Assembly: GCA_902461085.1 (NCBI GenBank)
Contig: CABPWH010000078.1
Location: 1-8,069 of the forward strand
Origin: an uncultured Collinsella sp.
GTDB taxonomy: Bacteria; Actinomycetota; Coriobacteriia; Coriobacteriales; Coriobacteriaceae
Length of the DNA stretch: 8,069 bases
Reading direction: 5' to 3'
Part shown: positions 6,386 to 8,069 of the stretch, piece by piece
Layout of the letters: the number at the start of each line of letters is the position of its first letter
How positions within the stretch are numbered: position 1 is the stretch's first letter
Notes under the pieces: generated by a model
The model's input: only the letters and a program-made list of their open reading frames with translations
Database searches by the model: none
Told to the model about the DNA's origin: nothing
Program-made: the position numbers and the translations under genes

Positions 6386-6403
6386 TTGTTGACGTGTTAA
6401 CAT
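6386..6403. promoter_or_regulatory. Operator-like repeat, copy B (between fabH and birA)
   Basis: TTGTTGACGTGTTAACAT matches copy A at 17 of 18 bases, in the same orientation and 48 bases away. The inner 16 bases, TGTTGACG facing TGTTAACA, form a better inverted repeat than copy A, with TGTT/AACA outer arms and AC/GT inside. It lies where the spacers of possible divergent promoters for fabH and birA would fall. I infer a dimeric regulator of lipid synthesis, but no regulator gene is in the window, and the site does not clearly match the FapR or FabT operators that I know. Confidence 0.5.
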
Positions 6404-6496
6404 TAAATTGTCCAAATGCGACAAAGGCTTCACATTGTGTCTGCCTCACGACACTATTGCGTTATTCACTTATTCATTAAGGAGGTAGCAGCCGCT

Positions 6497-7273
6497 ATGG
6501 ATGCCAAATTAACGATAGTCGACGTAACCGGATCGACCAACGATGACCTGCTCGAAGCAGGAAAACAAGGAGCGCCGCACGGCACAGGACTTGCCGCACG
6601 GGCTCAGACGGCAGGACGCGGCCGGCGCGGCCACAAGTGGGATTCAACCGCCGGCAACCTATTGCTTTCGATTGTCCTGCGTCCATGCGTTAATCCTGCA
6701 AAGTACTCTGGTCTTGCCGCCGTCAGCGGCCTAGCGGTGCTCGAGGCGCTCGAAAAGCAGGGTCTTGCTAACGAGATTGGCCTCAAATGGCCCAACGACC
6801 TGGTCGCGCGTGGACGCAAACTCGGCGGCATTCTGGTCGAGGCCGCACGCGATAACGAAGGCAACCCCTTTGCGGTCTGTGGCATCGGCGTTAACGTGAA
6901 CTATGTGCCCGCGGAGGTTCCCGATGGCGGCCTGCCAGCAATCGGCCTGTCAGACCTCAACAAGAACGTTCCCGCCGTCGACATGCTCCTCGATGAGGTC
7001 TATCACGCAGTTATAGACGCTGTAGATGCCTGGGCAGAGCGCCTCAACGCCAAGGAAGAAGACGCCGGTCCGCTCGCGCCCGTCCGCGACGAATATATCG
7101 CTCACCTCAATTGGATCGGGGAGCACATTATCGCCCGCTCCCCCGCTGGAGACGAGCTGGCGCGAGGCATCTTTAAAACGGTCGATGGCTTTGGTCGCGC
7201 GTGCATCGAAACGAAAGACGGCTTGCGTTTCTTCCATTTTGAGGAGGCGTCTTTGCGCCCCTTGAGCAAATAG
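6497..7273 (+). CDS. birA: Biotin--[acetyl-CoA-carboxylase] ligase, short form without a DNA-binding domain
   Basis: BirA activates biotin with ATP to biotinyl-5'-AMP and transfers it to the lysine of biotin carriers, here most likely Lys123 of AccB. The 258-residue protein starts directly with the catalytic domain (TGSTNDDL at 11-18). It has the biotinyl-AMP loop GRGRRGHKW (40-48), the KWPNDLV motif (97-103) and KLGGILVE (108-115), then GIGVNVNY (129-136). A small C-terminal domain (about 200-258, beginning near NWIGEHIIARSPAG) follows. The N-terminal winged helix of the long BirA type is absent, so it should not act as a biotin repressor. The ATG at 6497 is chosen: AAGGAGG is upstream, though at 11 bases the spacing is long, and no nearer in-frame start exists. 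The open frame to 6416 lacks any family similarity. It is transcribed away from the fab operon. Confidence 0.95.
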   Translation: MDAKLTIVDVTGSTNDDLLEAGKQGAPHGTGLAARAQTAGRGRRGHKWDSTAGNLLLSIVLRPCVNPAKYSGLAAVSGLAVLEALEKQGLANEIGLKWPNDLVARGRKLGGILVEAARDNEGNPFAVCGIGVNVNYVPAEVPDGGLPAIGLSDLNKNVPAVDMLLDEVYHAVIDAVDAWAERLNAKEEDAGPLAPVRDEYIAHLNWIGEHIIARSPAGDELARGIFKTVDGFGRACIETKDGLRFFHFEEASLRPLSK

Positions 7274-7324
7274 GGCATCACAACCACCCTCTCGGCAGCC
7301 TTGCCCGGCGGTCCAAAACCATCA

Positions 7325-7367
7325 TTCAAAACAAAAGGGCCCCGCTACCGTAACGGCAGCGGGGCTC
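7325..7367 (-). terminator. Intrinsic terminator after rpsJ
   Basis: Read on the minus strand, a 14-base arm (7367-7354) pairs with 7350-7337 around a UUA loop. The stem has one mismatch near its base and one G-U pair, and is otherwise GC-rich. It is followed at once by UUUUGUUUU (7336-7328). This is a strong factor-independent terminator ending the fusA-rpsJ message about 20 bases after the rpsJ stop. In the other direction the hairpin is followed by TGTAAGC, without a U-run, so it is not a good terminator for birA. No separate birA terminator was seen in 7274-7336. Confidence 0.9.
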
Positions 7368-7389
7368 TGTAAGCTATGAGCGATATCGC

Positions 7390-7698
7390 TTAGAGCTTGA
7401 TGTCGATGTCGACGCCAGCGGGGAGGTCGAGACGCATGAGCGAATCAACGGTGCCCGAGGTGGGGTCGAGGATGTCGATGAGGCGCTTGTGAGTGCGCAT
7501 CTCGAACTGCTCACGGGAGTCCTTGTTCACGTGCGGCGAGCGGATAACCGTATACAGGTTGCGCTCGGTGGGCAGGGGGACAGGACCGGAAACGCGAGCG
7601 CCGGTCTTCTGAGCGGTCTCGACGATGAGCTTCGCGGACTGATCGACGACCTCGTGATCATAGCCCTTGAGGCGAATGCGGATCTTCTGGGTAGCCAA
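7390..7698 (-). CDS. rpsJ: 30S ribosomal protein S10 (NusE)
   Basis: S10 is a component of the 30S head and, as NusE, also takes part in transcription antitermination. The 102-residue protein is full length and highly typical: KIRIRLKGYDH at 5-15, GPVPLPTE at 38-45, the conserved loop segment SPHVNKDSREQFEMRTHKR at 54-72, and PAGVDIDIKL at the end. The start codon is TTG at 7698-7696: GGAGG lies 6 bases upstream, and translation from there gives the exact family N terminus (MATQKIRI). No in-frame ATG or GTG exists nearby. It follows fusA by 60 bases, and its message ends at the terminator at 7325-7367, so rplC and the rest of an S10 operon do not follow it. A tuf gene is not between fusA and rpsJ. 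Confidence 0.98.
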   Translation of the reverse strand: MATQKIRIRLKGYDHEVVDQSAKLIVETAQKTGARVSGPVPLPTERNLYTVIRSPHVNKDSREQFEMRTHKRLIDILDPTSGTVDSLMRLDLPAGVDIDIKL

Positions 7699-7704
7699 CT
7701 TAAA

Positions 7705-7710
7705 CCTCCA
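7705..7710 (-). promoter_or_regulatory. Ribosome binding site that fixes the TTG start of rpsJ
   Basis: TGGAGG on the minus strand is 6 bases before the TTG at 7698. Its strength and spacing, with the conserved S10 N terminus starting exactly there, decide the start although the codon is not ATG. Confidence 0.85.
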
Positions 7711-7716
7711 AAGAGT

Positions 7717-7733
7717 GCGAGAGATGTTCTCGC
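7717..7733. repeat. Perfect 6-bp hairpin between fusA and rpsJ
   Basis: GCGAGA and TCTCGC form a perfect 6-bp stem around a 5-base loop, in the 60-base gap after the fusA stop and just before the rpsJ ribosome site. In the direction of transcription no U-run follows, so it is not a terminator. It could be a processing or stability element; the short stem may also be chance. Confidence 0.35.
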
Positions 7734-7758
7734 GGATTACGTAACAGGGAGCTCGAAC

Positions 7759-8069
7759 TTAGGCGTTCTTGCTCATGACCTCGTCCACGATGGACTTGGG
7801 CGCAGGCTCATAAGAGTCGAACTGCATCGTGTAGGATGCACGGCCCTGGGTCTGGGAGCGAAGGTCGGTAGCGTAACCGAACATCTCGCCCAGCGGCACC
7901 TTGGCACGGATGAGCTTGCTGTTCTTGCGATCCTCCATGCCCTCGATCTTGCCGCGGCGACCGGAGAGGTTGCCCATAACGTCGCCCATGTACTGCTCGG
8001 GGGTCTCGACCTCGACAGCCATGATCGGCTCGAGCAGCTGCGGGTCGGACTTCTTGAGAGCGTCCTTGA
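7759..8069 (-). CDS. fusA: Elongation factor G, C-terminal fragment
   Basis: EF-G is the GTPase that moves tRNA and mRNA through the ribosome after peptide bond formation. Only the last 102 complete codons are in the window; the gene enters from the right edge. The fragment begins KDALKKSDPQLLEPIMAVEV, the start of the last domain, and contains YMGDVMGNLSGRRGKIEGME, the domain V ferredoxin-like fold. It continues through VPLGEMFGYATDLRS and the TQGRASYTMQFDSYEP stretch to a normal C terminus. The conserved EPIM, GDV, RRG and QGR positions fit canonical FusA, although a paralogous EF-G-like protein cannot be fully excluded from this part alone. It is followed by rpsJ, with no tuf between them. 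Confidence 0.95.
   Translation of the reverse strand, partial: KDALKKSDPQLLEPIMAVEVETPEQYMGDVMGNLSGRRGKIEGMEDRKNSKLIRAKVPLGEMFGYATDLRSQTQGRASYTMQFDSYEPAPKSIVDEVMSKNA

Noticed and set aside
6338..6403. BirA-type biotin operator
   Set aside because: The half sites resemble TTGTTAAC/GTTAACAA, but known biotin operators have about 14-16 bases between the halves, here it is two, and this BirA has no DNA-binding domain.
6321..6449. N-terminal extension of FabH by 43 residues
   Set aside because: The extension only translates the operator-like repeats (giving a repeated VNTST), lacks a ribosome site, and a very strong one precedes ATG 6320.
6437..6454. GTGTC/GACAC inverted repeat upstream of birA as an operator or hairpin
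   Set aside because: A 5-bp stem with an 8-base loop is too weak and likely to occur by chance.
6416..6496. N-terminal extension of BirA that might supply a DNA-binding domain
   Set aside because: The 27 extra residues are too short for a winged helix and resemble no known segment.
1..8069. tRNA or rRNA genes, CRISPR arrays, insertion sequences, phage genes or a novel defence system
   Set aside because: No cloverleaf, direct-repeat array, transposase or terminal repeats were seen; almost all sequence is explained by conserved housekeeping genes.

Overview
This window is a bacterial chromosomal segment of fairly high GC content (roughly 60% by eye). It is almost fully coding and nearly all on the minus strand. 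The proteins and their spellings suggest an actinobacterium of the Coriobacteriia, most like Collinsella. That placement is a judgement from protein character, GC and gene order; no database was searched.

Layout, read in the direction of transcription on the minus strand. Positions 6320 down to 1 hold a compact type II fatty acid synthesis (FAS II) operon in the order fabH, acpP, fabK, fabD, fabG, fabF, accB, fabZ, accC, with accC running off the left edge. Within the operon, adjacent genes are separated by 52 bases (fabH/acpP) or less: the other gaps are 2 to 39 bases, and fabK and fabD overlap by 13 bases. Positions 6321-6496 form a divergent intergenic region with two near-identical 18-bp operator-like repeats. 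On the plus strand, 6497-7273 encodes a short BirA biotin-protein ligase without a DNA-binding domain. Converging on it from the right are the 3' end of fusA (EF-G, 7759 to the edge) and rpsJ (ribosomal protein S10, 7390-7698), closed by a strong intrinsic terminator at 7325-7367.

The genes form one pathway. AccB carries the biotin and AccC carboxylates it; the carboxyltransferase AccA/AccD is not in the window. BirA attaches the biotin to AccB. FabD loads malonate onto the acyl carrier protein AcpP, FabH makes the first condensation, and FabF/FabG/FabZ/FabK run the elongation cycle. The enoyl reductase is the FMN-dependent FabK; no FabI is present here. All FAS proteins have intact catalytic residues and normal lengths.

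I did not find an undescribed system. The points most worth a second look are the paired operator-like repeats ahead of fabH, the Firmicutes-style fab gene order in a probable actinobacterium, the location of rpsJ directly after fusA with its own terminator, and apparent sequence damage in accC in the first 35 bases of the window.
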